DNA from: Rhodobacteraceae bacterium DSL-40
GTDB taxonomy: Bacteria > Pseudomonadota > Alphaproteobacteria > Rhodobacterales > Rhodobacteraceae
Assembly: GCA_003258405.1 (NCBI GenBank)
Contig: QKPN01000012.1
Location: forward strand, 41,003 to 105,002
Direction of reading: 5' to 3'
Length of the DNA stretch: 64,000 nt
In this document: one piece after another, positions 39,870-47,707 of the stretch
Numbering within the stretch: position 1 is the first letter of the stretch
How the letters are laid out: every line of letters begins with the position of its first letter
The notes under the pieces: generated by a model
What the model was told of the DNA's origin: nothing
What the model saw: the letters and a program-made list of their open reading frames with translations, nothing else
Database searches by the model: none
Translations under genes and position numbers: made by a program

Positions 39870-41462
39870 ATGGCCCGCCCCAAGACACGAGCGTTCCACT
39901 ATCTCGGCGTTCTTGTCGTGCTGGGCATTACGCAGGTTCTGGCGATGCGGTTCGACACCTTCGAGCAGATCGAGGAATTTGCCCGCGCGCATGAAGGCTG
40001 GGAGGTCGACGAGGTCATCACCTTCTTCCTGCTGAGCGTTTTCGCGCTGCTGGCTGTTCTGCTGCTGCGCACGAACGACCTGCACAAGGCGCTCGGGGAA
40101 CGGGACCGGGCGGAGCGCGAGGCGCATCAGATGTCGCGGCACGATCCGCTGACCGGGCTTCCGAACCGGCGCGCGCTTCAGGATCATTTCGACATGCTCG
40201 CGGCGGCCGGGACCGGCGGCGCGGCGGTGACGCTGCTGATCGATCTCGACCGGTTCAAGCATGTGAACGACCTTCACGGCCATGCGTTCGGCGACCGCAT
40301 GCTCCAGCTCGCGACCGAGCGCATCGTCGAGGATCTCGGGCCGCAGGATTTCGCCGCGCGGCTCGGCGGCGACGAATTTGCCGTGGTGCTCCGGCCGGGC
40401 ACGCCGCAGGAGGCGGCCGAGCGTATCGCGCGGCGGCTGCTCACGCGGCTCGAGCGGCCCTACGAGGCCTTCGACATCGTGGTGCTGATGGGGGCGAGCA
40501 TCGGGCTTTCCGTCTGCGAGCTCGACGAGCTGCACGACTCGGCGCTCCGGCTCGCGGACCGCGCGCTTTATGCCGCCAAGCGCGCCGGGCGCGGACGGCT
40601 CGCGTGGTATGACGACGAGCTCGGCGCGCGCGCGACCGAGCGCGCCGCGCTGGAGGCCGACCTGCGCCTTGCGGTGGCACGCCACGAGATCGTGCCGTTC
40701 TTCCAGCCGATCGTGGAGATCGGGGACGGCAGGATTGCCGGCTACGAGGTGCTGGCCCGCTGGGAGCACCCGGAGCGCGGCCCGGTGCCGCCCTCCGTCT
40801 TCATAGAGATCGCCGAGGATATCGGCATCATCAGCACGCTGGGCTCGAACATCCTGCGCGAGGCCTGCAACACCGCGCTCGACTGGGATCCGGGGCTCCG
40901 GATCAGCGTCAACGTCTCGCCGCAGCAGTTCCGCGACAGCATGCTGGTCACGAACATCCGCCAGATTCTGGCGGAGACCGGCTTCGATCCGGCGCGGCTC
41001 GAGCTCGAGGTGACGGAGAGCGCGATCATCGCGGATTTCGATCTGGCGCGACAGGCGATCCGCGAGCTGCAGGAGCTGGGCATCTCGGTGGCGCTCGACG
41101 ATTTCGGCACCGGGTTCTCGAGCCTCTCGAGCCTGCGCCAGCTGCCCTTCGACCGGATCAAGATCGACCGCAGCTTCGTCACCGGCATCGTGCACAACAG
41201 CAGCAACCAGAAGATCCTCGCGGGCATCATGACGCTCGCGAACGGGCTCGACATTCCGGTGACGGCCGAAGGCGTCGAGACGGCGGAAGACCGGGATTTC
41301 CTCGCCTCGATCGCCTGCACCACCGGCCAGGGCTTCTGGTTCGACCGGCCCCGCCCGGCCGATCAGGTGAACTGGATGCTGGAGACGCACCAGGCGCCGG
41401 GGGAAAAAGCCACCGCTCTGGCCAGGCCGGCGGCGCAGCTTCGGCCGGTTTCGGAGGCCTGA
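39870..41462 (+). CDS. Membrane-bound GGDEF-EAL cyclic-di-GMP protein
   Basis: 530 residues: two membrane helices (about 11-26 and 48-66) with a short loop between, a GGDEF domain with an intact RLGGDEFAVV motif, then an EAL domain. The EAL residues look complete: EVLARW, SVNVSPQQF, EVTES, ALDDFGTGFSS, IKIDRSFV, AEGVET and TGQGFWF. The RxxD inhibitory site five residues before GGDEF is missing (GPQD instead). Both synthesis and hydrolysis of cyclic-di-GMP are possible. The short periplasmic loop offers little room for a sensor. The start at 39870 has only a weak GGGAAG. Confidence 0.94.
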   Translation: MARPKTRAFHYLGVLVVLGITQVLAMRFDTFEQIEEFARAHEGWEVDEVITFFLLSVFALLAVLLLRTNDLHKALGERDRAEREAHQMSRHDPLTGLPNRRALQDHFDMLAAAGTGGAAVTLLIDLDRFKHVNDLHGHAFGDRMLQLATERIVEDLGPQDFAARLGGDEFAVVLRPGTPQEAAERIARRLLTRLERPYEAFDIVVLMGASIGLSVCELDELHDSALRLADRALYAAKRAGRGRLAWYDDELGARATERAALEADLRLAVARHEIVPFFQPIVEIGDGRIAGYEVLARWEHPERGPVPPSVFIEIAEDIGIISTLGSNILREACNTALDWDPGLRISVNVSPQQFRDSMLVTNIRQILAETGFDPARLELEVTESAIIADFDLARQAIRELQELGISVALDDFGTGFSSLSSLRQLPFDRIKIDRSFVTGIVHNSSNQKILAGIMTLANGLDIPVTAEGVETAEDRDFLASIACTTGQGFWFDRPRPADQVNWMLETHQAPGEKATALARPAAQLRPVSEA

Positions 41463-41526
41463 CCGGCAGCCGGTTGTGGCGTGCGGCGCCTCCAGCCCGG
41501 AAAACGAGTAGCTTTCTGTCACTTGC

Positions 41527-41540
41527 TTGATGCAAATCAA
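41527..41540. promoter_or_regulatory. FNR/FnrL-type box
   Basis: TTGATGCAAATCAA matches the consensus TTGAT-N4-ATCAA exactly. Class II activation would place a transcript start about 41 bases from its centre, near 41575 on the + strand. On the minus strand nothing is correctly placed, because the upstream gene runs the other way. Confidence 0.75.
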
Positions 41541-41583
41541 ACCTTCCAACGCCCGTTTCGAGCGATATTGCGCGCGTCGCCGG

Positions 41584-41605
41584 CTCTGGAGGGGGAGATC
41601 CAGCC
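41584..41605 (+). promoter_or_regulatory. Hairpin presenting a ribosome binding site
   Basis: GGCT-ct-GGA pairs with TCCAGCC with a two-base bulge. The loop contains GGGGGAG, the ribosome binding site of the 21-codon ORF. The arrangement would suit translational control. Confidence 0.45.
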
Positions 41606-41671
41606 ATGGCGACATCGCATGGACATGTTCCGTGCCTGCCCTGCTGCGTCTCCGGGCTTGCCCCGGCATAG
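41606..41671 (+). CDS. Possible 21-codon ORF (Cys/His-containing leader peptide)
   Basis: Reads MATSHGHVPCLPCCVSGLAP plus a final A. It has GGAGGGGGAG eight bases before the ATG, the strongest ribosome binding site in this gap, and it follows the predicted FNR-controlled transcript start by about 30 bases. The peptide contains three cysteines (CLPCC) and two histidines. A signal or membrane segment is absent. It may be a redox- or metal-responsive leader, or chance. Confidence 0.35.
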   Translation: MATSHGHVPCLPCCVSGLAPA

Positions 41672-41680
41672 GCTGACTGC

Positions 41681-41746
41681 GTCGGTCTGGTGCGGCAGGG
41701 CTCACGCCTCCTGTTTCCGCTTTCCGCTGCAAGCTCCCGGACCGAC
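41681..41746 (+). ncRNA. Structured RNA stretch, candidate small RNA
   Basis: GTCGGTC (41681-41687) pairs with GACCGAC (41740-41746), and inner GCAG/CTGC pairs shorten the loop, which contains a pyrimidine-rich CCTCCTGTTTCCGCTTTCC. It begins ten bases after the 21-codon ORF. No T-tract follows. Confidence 0.3.
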
Positions 41747-41901
41747 AGGACGCCTGCCGCGCGCCGTGGCCCCTCTCGCCATCCTGCATTTTCGCAGAAC
41801 GATCTCGCGGCATCGCGGATTGTCCGGGTGCGGCTCCACCGGTCAGGATCCGCCCTGCCGGGGTGCGGTTCCCGGGGTGGCAATTGCAGGGAGGCCGGTG
41901 G

Positions 41902-42333
41902 ATGGATGTCGAGGCGGGGCGGAACAGGGCGGTGGTCGCGGCCTATGTGGCGGCGATGAACGCGGGCGATTTCGCGGCGATGCGCGCGCTTTTCACGGAG
42001 GATGCCGAGATCCAGGGGGTGACCGGTGTGGGCGGGCTCGACTTCGCCCTCGGGGTCTGGAGGCAGCTTCACGACGGGCTGGGCATGGAGCTCACGGTGG
42101 AGGAGATGGCGGCCGAGGGCGCCTGCGTCGCGGTGCGCTATACCGAGCGCGGGCGCTGGACCGGACCGTTCATGGCGCAGGGCGAGCCGACGGGCCGAAG
42201 CTACACGCTGGTGGCGATGGAATGGTTCGAGCTTCGCGGCGGCCGGATCGCACGGCGCTGGGGCGCCCGCGACGCCGCGGCGCAGGCCCGCCAGCTCGGC
42301 TTTCGCTCCGAAGATGGCGGCAAGACGGCCTGA
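41902..42333 (+). CDS. SnoaL/ketosteroid-isomerase-like (NTF2 fold) protein
   Basis: 143 residues beginning MDVEAGRNRAVVAAYVAAMNAGDFAAMRALFTEDAEIQG, the typical start of SnoaL-like polyketide cyclase/isomerase relatives, and ending in the WFELRGGRIARRWGARD strand that closes the cone fold. The substrate is unknown. GGGAGG lies seven bases before the ATG. The convergent LysR gene ends 15 bases downstream. Confidence 0.88.
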   Translation: MDVEAGRNRAVVAAYVAAMNAGDFAAMRALFTEDAEIQGVTGVGGLDFALGVWRQLHDGLGMELTVEEMAAEGACVAVRYTERGRWTGPFMAQGEPTGRSYTLVAMEWFELRGGRIARRWGARDAAAQARQLGFRSEDGGKTA

Positions 42334-42348
42334 GCTCCGGCCCCGAGG

Positions 42349-43275
42349 TCAGTCCACCCCGGTGAGGGCGCCGCGCATCTCGCCGAAGCGCGCGACCACC
42401 GCGCCGATCACCGCCCGAAGCGCGGGGTCGTCGCGGTCGCATTCGCGCCAGAGCAGCCAGACCGGCGCATCGAGAGAGGCCTCCGGCAGAAGCCGCCGGA
42501 GCCCCGGATCGCCTGCCGCGACGAGGCAGGGAAGCGGCGCGATGCCGAGGCCCGCGCGCACCGCGGCGATGAGGTTCGGCACGGAATTGCAGCGCATCGC
42601 CACGGTCATGCCCTCGGGCACTAGCGTGGCGAGCCAGGCGAGCGCGGGGAGGCTTGCGAGCGGGCCGCTGCCGGTAATGCAGGCGTGCATCGCGAGATCC
42701 TCGGCCCGGGCGGGGCGCCCGTGGCGCGCGGCATAGGTGGCGGCGCAGTAGAGGCCCCAGCGGCTCGCGCCGATGCGCCGGCCAAGGAGGCCGGGCACGG
42801 TTTCGGCCGGAACGCCGGGGGCCGTGATGCGGACGGCGAGATCGGCCTCGCCCCGGCGGAGGTCGGCGCGGCGGTCCTCGGCGGCGAGTTCGAGGGCGAT
42901 CGCGGGGTGGCTTTCGCGCAGGCGCGCGGCGAGGCCCGCGAGCACATGGACGGCCAGCGTCTCGGTTGCCGAGACGCGCACATTGCCCGCCACGCCGCGC
43001 TGCCAGGCCGACGCGGCGGAACCGAGCCCCGCCGCCGCCTCGGCCATCGGGCGGGCAAGCGCCGCCGCTTCCGCCCCGCGCGGGGTGAGGGCATAGCCGG
43101 CCGCGCGGCGCTCGACCAGGCGCACCCCGAGGGCGCGTTCGAGCGCATCGAGCCTGCGGGCGATGGTGGTCTGGTTCACCCCGAGCCGGCGCGCCGCGGC
43201 GAGCGCCGAGCCCTCGCCGGCGAGGGCGAGCAGGGCCTTGAGATCGTTCCAGTCGAAGTCGTTTCGGTCGAGCAT
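42349..43275 (-). CDS. LysR-type transcriptional regulator
   Basis: 308 residues. The N-terminal helix-turn-helix is [52 protein letters not shown], followed by an effector domain starting near [23 protein letters not shown]. The target is unknown. It diverges from hslV across 137 bases and converges on the SnoaL-like gene. Confidence 0.92.
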   Translation of the reverse strand: MLDRNDFDWNDLKALLALAGEGSALAAARRLGVNQTTIARRLDALERALGVRLVERRAAGYALTPRGAEAAALARPMAEAAAGLGSAASAWQRGVAGNVRVSATETLAVHVLAGLAARLRESHPAIALELAAEDRRADLRRGEADLAVRITAPGVPAETVPGLLGRRIGASRWGLYCAATYAARHGRPARAEDLAMHACITGSGPLASLPALAWLATLVPEGMTVAMRCNSVPNLIAAVRAGLGIAPLPCLVAAGDPGLRRLLPEASLDAPVWLLWRECDRDDPALRAVIGAVVARFGEMRGALTGVD

Positions 43276-43412
43276 CAGGCGGTGCCCCGGCAGTGGCTGC
43301 GATGGTCCGGCGTTCCGTTATGCGGTCCTGCCGCCCTGTGGGCAAGATCCGCCTGCCCCTAGGCAGCCCGCGTTGCAACGCATATATCGCTCGCGGGACA
43401 TACGGAGGGAAC

Positions 43413-43970
43413 ATGAGCGAAGAGCGGTTTCCGGGCTGGCACGGCACCACGATCGTCGCCGTCCGCAAGGGGGGCAAGGTCGTCGTTGCCGGCGACGGGC
43501 AGGTGAGCCTCGGACAGACGGTCATCAAGGGCACGGCGCGCAAGGTGCGGCGGATCGCGCCCGGCGGGCGGGACATCGTCTGCGGGTTCGCGGGATCGAC
43601 GGCGGATGCCTTCACCCTGCTCGAACGGCTGGAGCGCAAGCTGGAATCGGCGCCGGGGCAGCTGCAGCGCGCCGCGGTCGAGCTCGCCAAGGACTGGCGC
43701 ATGGACAAGTACCTGCGCAATCTCGAGGCGATGCTGATCGTCACCGACGGCGCGGAGCTCTATGTCATCACCGGGGCGGGCGACGTGCTCGAGCCCGAGC
43801 ATGACGCGACGGCGATCGGCTCGGGCGGCAACTATGCCCTGGCCGCCGCCCGCGCGCTCTACCAGTACGAGCCGGATGCCGAGGTGATCGCCCGGCGCGC
43901 GCTGGAAATCGCCGCCGAGATCTGCGTCTACACCAACGGCAACATGACCGTGGAAAGCATCAGCAAGTGA
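43413..43970 (+). CDS. hslV: ATP-dependent protease peptidase subunit HslV
   Basis: Threonine protease of the HslUV (ClpQY) complex, related to proteasome beta subunits. The 185 residues have a short propeptide ([11 protein letters not shown]) before the nucleophile in [34 protein letters not shown] and a C-terminal YTNGNMTVE are also family features. GGAGG lies five bases before the ATG. It is a heat-shock gene, so RpoH control is expected, but I could not identify a convincing sigma-32 promoter in the 137-base upstream gap. hslU follows after 64 bases. Confidence 0.97.
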   Translation: MSEERFPGWHGTTIVAVRKGGKVVVAGDGQVSLGQTVIKGTARKVRRIAPGGRDIVCGFAGSTADAFTLLERLERKLESAPGQLQRAAVELAKDWRMDKYLRNLEAMLIVTDGAELYVITGAGDVLEPEHDATAIGSGGNYALAAARALYQYEPDAEVIARRALEIAAEICVYTNGNMTVESISK

Positions 43971-43980
43971 TCCCGGGCAC

Positions 43981-44010
43981 GCCGGTGCGGGCCGCGTCGC
44001 GGCCCCCGGC
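43981..44010 (+). promoter_or_regulatory. Strong hairpin between hslV and hslU
   Basis: GGGCCGC and GCGGCCC form a 7-bp stem with a GTC loop. Outer GCCGG/CCGGC pairs add five more base pairs with a three-base bulge. It lies 10 bases after the hslV stop. It could set the hslV:hslU ratio by partial termination or by protecting the 3' end of hslV mRNA. Confidence 0.55.
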
Positions 44011-44034
44011 CTGCCCTGACATGAGGGAAATGGC

Positions 44035-45342
44035 ATGACCGAACTCACGCCGCGCGAGATCGTTTCCGAGCTCGACCGTTTCATCATCGGACAGAAGGAT
44101 GCCAAGCGCGCCGTTGCGGTGGCGCTGCGCAACCGCTGGCGCCGCAAGCAGCTCGCCGACGACATTCGCGACGAAGTCTACCCCAAGAACATCCTGATGA
44201 TCGGCCCGACGGGCGTCGGCAAGACCGAGATTTCGCGCCGTCTCGCCAAGCTCGCGAGGGCCCCCTTCATCAAGGTCGAGGCGACGAAGTTCACGGAAGT
44301 GGGCTATGTCGGCCGCGATGTGGAACAGATCGTGCGCGATCTGATCGATGCGGCCATCGTCATGGTGCGCGCCGACATGCGCGAGCGGGTGAAGGCCGCG
44401 GCGCACGAGGCCGCCGAGAACCGGGTGATCGAGGCGCTCGCCGGCCAGGGCGCGCGGGACCAGACCCGCGAGATGTTCCGCAAGAAGCTCCGCGACGGCA
44501 TGCTCGACGACAAGGAGATCGAGATCGAGGTCGCCGACAACGCGAGCCCCTTCCCGATGCTCGAGATCCCCGGCCAGCCGGGCATGAACATGGGCGCGAT
44601 GAACCTCGGCGACATGTTCGGCAAGGCCTTCGGCGGGCGCACCACGCGGCGGCGGCTGTCGGTCGCGGCGTCCTACGAGCTGCTCATCACCGAGGAAGCC
44701 GACAAGCTCATCGACAGCGAGGCGGTGAACCGCGCCGCGGTCGAGGCGGTCGAGCAGAACGGCATCGTCTTTCTCGACGAGATCGACAAGGTCTGTGCCC
44801 GGGCCGAATCCCGCGGGGCGGATGTGAGCCGCGAGGGGGTGCAGCGCGACCTGCTGCCGCTCATCGAGGGCACCACCGTCTCGACGAAATACGGGCCGGT
44901 GAAGACCGACCACATCCTCTTCATCGCGAGCGGCGCCTTCCACATCGCCAAGCCCTCGGACCTGCTGCCCGAGCTGCAGGGGCGTCTGCCGATCCGGGTC
45001 GAGCTGCGCGCGCTGACGGAAGAGGATTTCGTCCGCATCCTCACGGAGACCGACAACGCGCTCACCCGGCAGTATACGGCGCTGATGGGCACCGAAAGCG
45101 TGACCGTGACCTTCACCGAGGACGGGATTGCGGCCCTCGCCCGGATTGCGGCCGAGGTGAACCGCAGCGTCGAGAACATCGGCGCCCGGCGGCTCTACAC
45201 GGTGATGGAGCGCGTCTTCGAGGAGCTGAGCTTCACGGCACCCGACCGCGCGGGGGATGCGGTCGTGGTCGATGACGCCTTCGTCGAGGCGCATCTCGGC
45301 GAACTCATGGCCTCTGCCGATCTCAGCCGCTACGTGCTCTGA
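44035..45342 (+). CDS. hslU: ATP-dependent protease ATPase subunit HslU
   Basis: AAA+ unfoldase that feeds substrates to HslV. The 435 residues contain [30 protein letters not shown], Walker [20 protein letters not shown], the [14 protein letters not shown] pore motif, the I-domain insert (about 110-230), Walker [10 protein letters not shown], and a C-terminal [15 protein letters not shown]. That end docks into HslV pockets. It ends over the 3' end of a convergent small gene. Confidence 0.98.
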   Translation: MTELTPREIVSELDRFIIGQKDAKRAVAVALRNRWRRKQLADDIRDEVYPKNILMIGPTGVGKTEISRRLAKLARAPFIKVEATKFTEVGYVGRDVEQIVRDLIDAAIVMVRADMRERVKAAAHEAAENRVIEALAGQGARDQTREMFRKKLRDGMLDDKEIEIEVADNASPFPMLEIPGQPGMNMGAMNLGDMFGKAFGGRTTRRRLSVAASYELLITEEADKLIDSEAVNRAAVEAVEQNGIVFLDEIDKVCARAESRGADVSREGVQRDLLPLIEGTTVSTKYGPVKTDHILFIASGAFHIAKPSDLLPELQGRLPIRVELRALTEEDFVRILTETDNALTRQYTALMGTESVTVTFTEDGIAALARIAAEVNRSVENIGARRLYTVMERVFEELSFTAPDRAGDAVVVDDAFVEAHLGELMASADLSRYVL

Positions 45343-45566
45343 TCCACCTCATGCCCGCACCGGTCCTCCTCGCCGGAGGACCGGAAATACACCCACATCG
45401 CGAGCAGGAGCAGCATTGCCGAGCCGCTGAGGGAATAGGCGAGAAGCGCGAGCAGGATGCCGTACCCGAGCAGAAAGACCATGAGACCTGCAATCGCCGC
45501 GAAAAACGCCGATATGATGAGCAGGCCGAGTATCATTGACTTCGTGATCCTGAATCGCTTGCGCAT
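45330..45566 (-). CDS. Small two-helix membrane protein
   Basis: 78 residues with two membrane helices ([26 protein letters not shown] and [25 protein letters not shown]) and a charged tail. It resembles many short alphaproteobacterial inner-membrane proteins, but I do not recognise a family. Its last codons overlap hslU by 13 bases and contain the 10-bp hairpin that follows hslU. Confidence 0.7.
   Translation of the reverse strand: MRKRFRITKSMILGLLIISAFFAAIAGLMVFLLGYGILLALLAYSLSGSAMLLLLAMWVYFRSSGEEDRCGHEVDQST
45360..45384 (+). terminator. Hairpin downstream of hslU
   Basis: CCGGTCCTCC and GGAGGACCGG form a perfect 10-bp stem with a five-base loop, 17 bases after the hslU stop. It also codes for SSGEEDRC in the convergent small gene. 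No T-tract follows. Confidence 0.55.
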
Positions 45567-45655
45567 ACGACTCCGACCTCGCGAGGGTGGACGATGCCCG
45601 AGAGCAGGTTGTATCTCATAGCAGGTTACCTAAAGGTGAATGTCAATGGCCGCGT

Positions 45656-46855
45656 TCAACCGGCCGTGGATATTCTGGCAGTCATCGTCATCAGGCGGCG
45701 CATCGCCTCCACCCCCAGTACAGGCCCCAGCGACATGAGCGCGAGGGTCAGCGGCCAGCCCCAGGCATGTGCCGCGACCGGCACCGCCTGGACGGTGAAG
45801 AAGGTGAGCGTGAAGCCGAGCGCCGTCTGGAGGCTCATCAGGCTTCCGGCCCGCTCGGGGGGTGCGGCATCGGCGACGAGCGCCGAGAACTGCGCCGAAT
45901 CCGGGATCACCACCGCGCCCCAGAGGATCGCGAGCAGCGCGACGAGCCAGACCGGCCCGCCGAACCCGAGGGCGGTGGCAAGCGCGGCACTGCCGCTCGC
46001 GATCATCGCGAGACGGGCGACGCGGGCCTTGCCGATGCGGTCGGCGAACCAGCCGGCGGGCAGGCAGAGCAGGCCGCCGGTGGCAATCGCGATGAAGGTC
46101 ACGAGGCGCGCGGCGGACTGGGCGGCATCGGCCCCGATGCGCAGCGAGAAGGCCGCCGTCAGCGCCGCGCCGATCCAGGCCCAGAAGGCATAGAGCTCCC
46201 ACATGTGGCCGAGATACCCCGCGAAGGCGAGGCGGATGCGTCGGTCGGTCCAGGCAAGCCACACCGCGCCGGGATCGAACCGCGCCGCGCGGGCGTGCGC
46301 CGGCCCGAGGGCGGCGGCGAGCACAAGCCCCGCGGAGAGCAGGGCAAGCCCCGAGGTCGCGCCGACGGTGAGCCGCCAGTTGGCGCCGCCAAGAAAGGCG
46401 AAGAGATGGGGCAGCGCCGAGCCGAGCGTGAGCGCGCCCACGAGAAGGCCGACCAGAAAACCGCGGTCGCGCGTGCCCCAGCCGACGACGATCTTCATGC
46501 CCACCGGATAGACACCCGCGAGGCAGGCCCCGGTGAGGAAGCGGAGCGCAATCTGGGCCGCCCCGCCGATCGGCGTGACGAGGAGCGCGAGATTGGCCGC
46601 CCCCCCGATGGCGGCGCAGATGGCGAGGACCTTGCGGGGATCGAAGCGGTCAGCGGTGCCGTGGAGCGCAAGCCCGAGCGCCCCGGCAACGAAACCGATC
46701 TGCACCGCGCTCGAAAGCGCCGCGGCCCGCGCCGCACTGAGCCCGCCTTCCGCCACCAGATCCGGCAGAATCGCGGCGGAGACGAACCACAGGCTCATCG
46801 TCATCACCTCGACCGCCGCAAGCAGCAGGACGCTGCGCGTCTTTGCTTCCATCAT
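45656..46855 (-). CDS. MFS transporter
   Basis: Major facilitator of 399 residues with twelve helices. The first part is RSVLLLAAVEVMTMSLWFVSAAILPDLV, and the loop 2-3 region is HGTADRFDPRKVLAI. The second half starts after a loop with ALGPAHARAARFDPGA and contains PAGWFADRIGKARVARL. The substrate is not evident from motifs. GGGGAGG lies five bases before the ATG, and the gene starts 24 bases after the purine nucleoside phosphorylase stop in the same direction. A nucleobase or nucleoside is therefore a plausible cargo. Confidence 0.9.
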   Translation of the reverse strand: MMEAKTRSVLLLAAVEVMTMSLWFVSAAILPDLVAEGGLSAARAAALSSAVQIGFVAGALGLALHGTADRFDPRKVLAICAAIGGAANLALLVTPIGGAAQIALRFLTGACLAGVYPVGMKIVVGWGTRDRGFLVGLLVGALTLGSALPHLFAFLGGANWRLTVGATSGLALLSAGLVLAAALGPAHARAARFDPGAVWLAWTDRRIRLAFAGYLGHMWELYAFWAWIGAALTAAFSLRIGADAAQSAARLVTFIAIATGGLLCLPAGWFADRIGKARVARLAMIASGSAALATALGFGGPVWLVALLAILWGAVVIPDSAQFSALVADAAPPERAGSLMSLQTALGFTLTFFTVQAVPVAAHAWGWPLTLALMSLGPVLGVEAMRRLMTMTARISTAG

Positions 46856-46879
46856 GCGAACCTCCCCGGCCCGCCTTTC

Positions 46880-47707
46880 TCAGAGGCGTGGCACCAGTTC
46901 TTCGAGCAGCGCCGCCATCTTCAGGCCGGCGACGGCCGCGTTCTCAAGGACCTCCTCGATCGTGTCGGGCTGCTGATCCGGCCCGCCCGCGGCCGCATTG
47001 GTAATCGCCGAGAAGCCCAGAACCCGCAGCCCGCAATGGGCCGCCGCAATCACCTCGATCACGGTGGACATGCCGACGGCATCGCCGCCAGCCGCGCGCA
47101 GAAAGCGTCGTTCGGCAGAAGTCTCAAGCGAGGGTCCGCAAATACCGGCATAAATTCCGCTCTTCAACGCAAAATTATGTCGCAGAGAGATTTCTTTTGC
47201 TCGCGCGCGCAATTCAGGGTCGTAGGCGCGCGACATATCCGGAAAGCGCAGACCCACGGATTCGTCGTTCGGACCCGTCAGGGGATTGGCTCCGGTGAGG
47301 TTGATGTGATCCTCGATCAGCATCACCTCGCCCGGTGCGAACGCGGGATTGAGGGCACCGGCGGCGTTGGTGACGACGAGGCTCCGCGCGCCGAGCGCCT
47401 TCAGGAGATAGATCGGCAGCGCGATGTCGGCGGCCGCCCAGCCCTCGTAGAGATGGAGCCGGCCCTGCATCAGGGCGCAGCGGGTGCCGAAGAGCTCGCC
47501 GAGGAGCAGTTGCCCGGCATGGCCCGGTGCCGTCGAGACCGGCATGCCGGCGATCTCGCCATAGGGGATTGCCACCGCGCCGCGCATCCGCTCGGCCAGC
47601 GCGCCGAGCCCGGACCCGAGCACCAGCCCCACAGCCACGGGGGCGCCCGCCCGCCCGGCGATGCTGGCGCGGGCCGCGGCGATGCGCGCGCCGAGCGGCA
47701 GGCTCAT
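46880..47707 (-). CDS. punA: Purine nucleoside phosphorylase
   Basis: Phosphorolysis of purine nucleosides (mainly inosine and guanosine) in salvage. The 275 residues are of the trimeric PNP type: GLVLGSGLGALAERM, MPVSTAPGHAGQLLLGELFG, QGRLHLYEGW, LVVTNAAGALNPAFAPGEVMLIEDHINLTGANPLTGPND, YAGICGPSLETSAERRFLRAAGGDAVGMSTVIEVIAA. The Glu and Asn that contact the purine are present. Its ATG overlaps the stop of the upstream deaminase gene by four bases (ATGA), so the two are translationally coupled. An MFS gene follows. Confidence 0.95.
   Translation of the reverse strand: MSLPLGARIAAARASIAGRAGAPVAVGLVLGSGLGALAERMRGAVAIPYGEIAGMPVSTAPGHAGQLLLGELFGTRCALMQGRLHLYEGWAAADIALPIYLLKALGARSLVVTNAAGALNPAFAPGEVMLIEDHINLTGANPLTGPNDESVGLRFPDMSRAYDPELRARAKEISLRHNFALKSGIYAGICGPSLETSAERRFLRAAGGDAVGMSTVIEVIAAAHCGLRVLGFSAITNAAAGGPDQQPDTIEEVLENAAVAGLKMAALLEELVPRL

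Larger units (their letters stand above)
41463..41901. other. Intergenic region with FNR box, small ORF and structured stretch
   Basis: About 440 bases between the cyclic-di-GMP gene and the SnoaL-like gene. It contains an FNR-type box (41527), a hairpin that displays a ribosome binding site, a 21-codon ORF (41606) and a long 7-bp-closed stem (41681-41746), each listed separately. The rest shows no gene. Confidence 0.6.

Noticed and set aside
43321..43412. Sigma-32 promoter expected before hslV
   Set aside because: CATATAT at 43381 could be a -10 box, but no CTTG-type -35 element stands at a suitable distance, so I do not list it.
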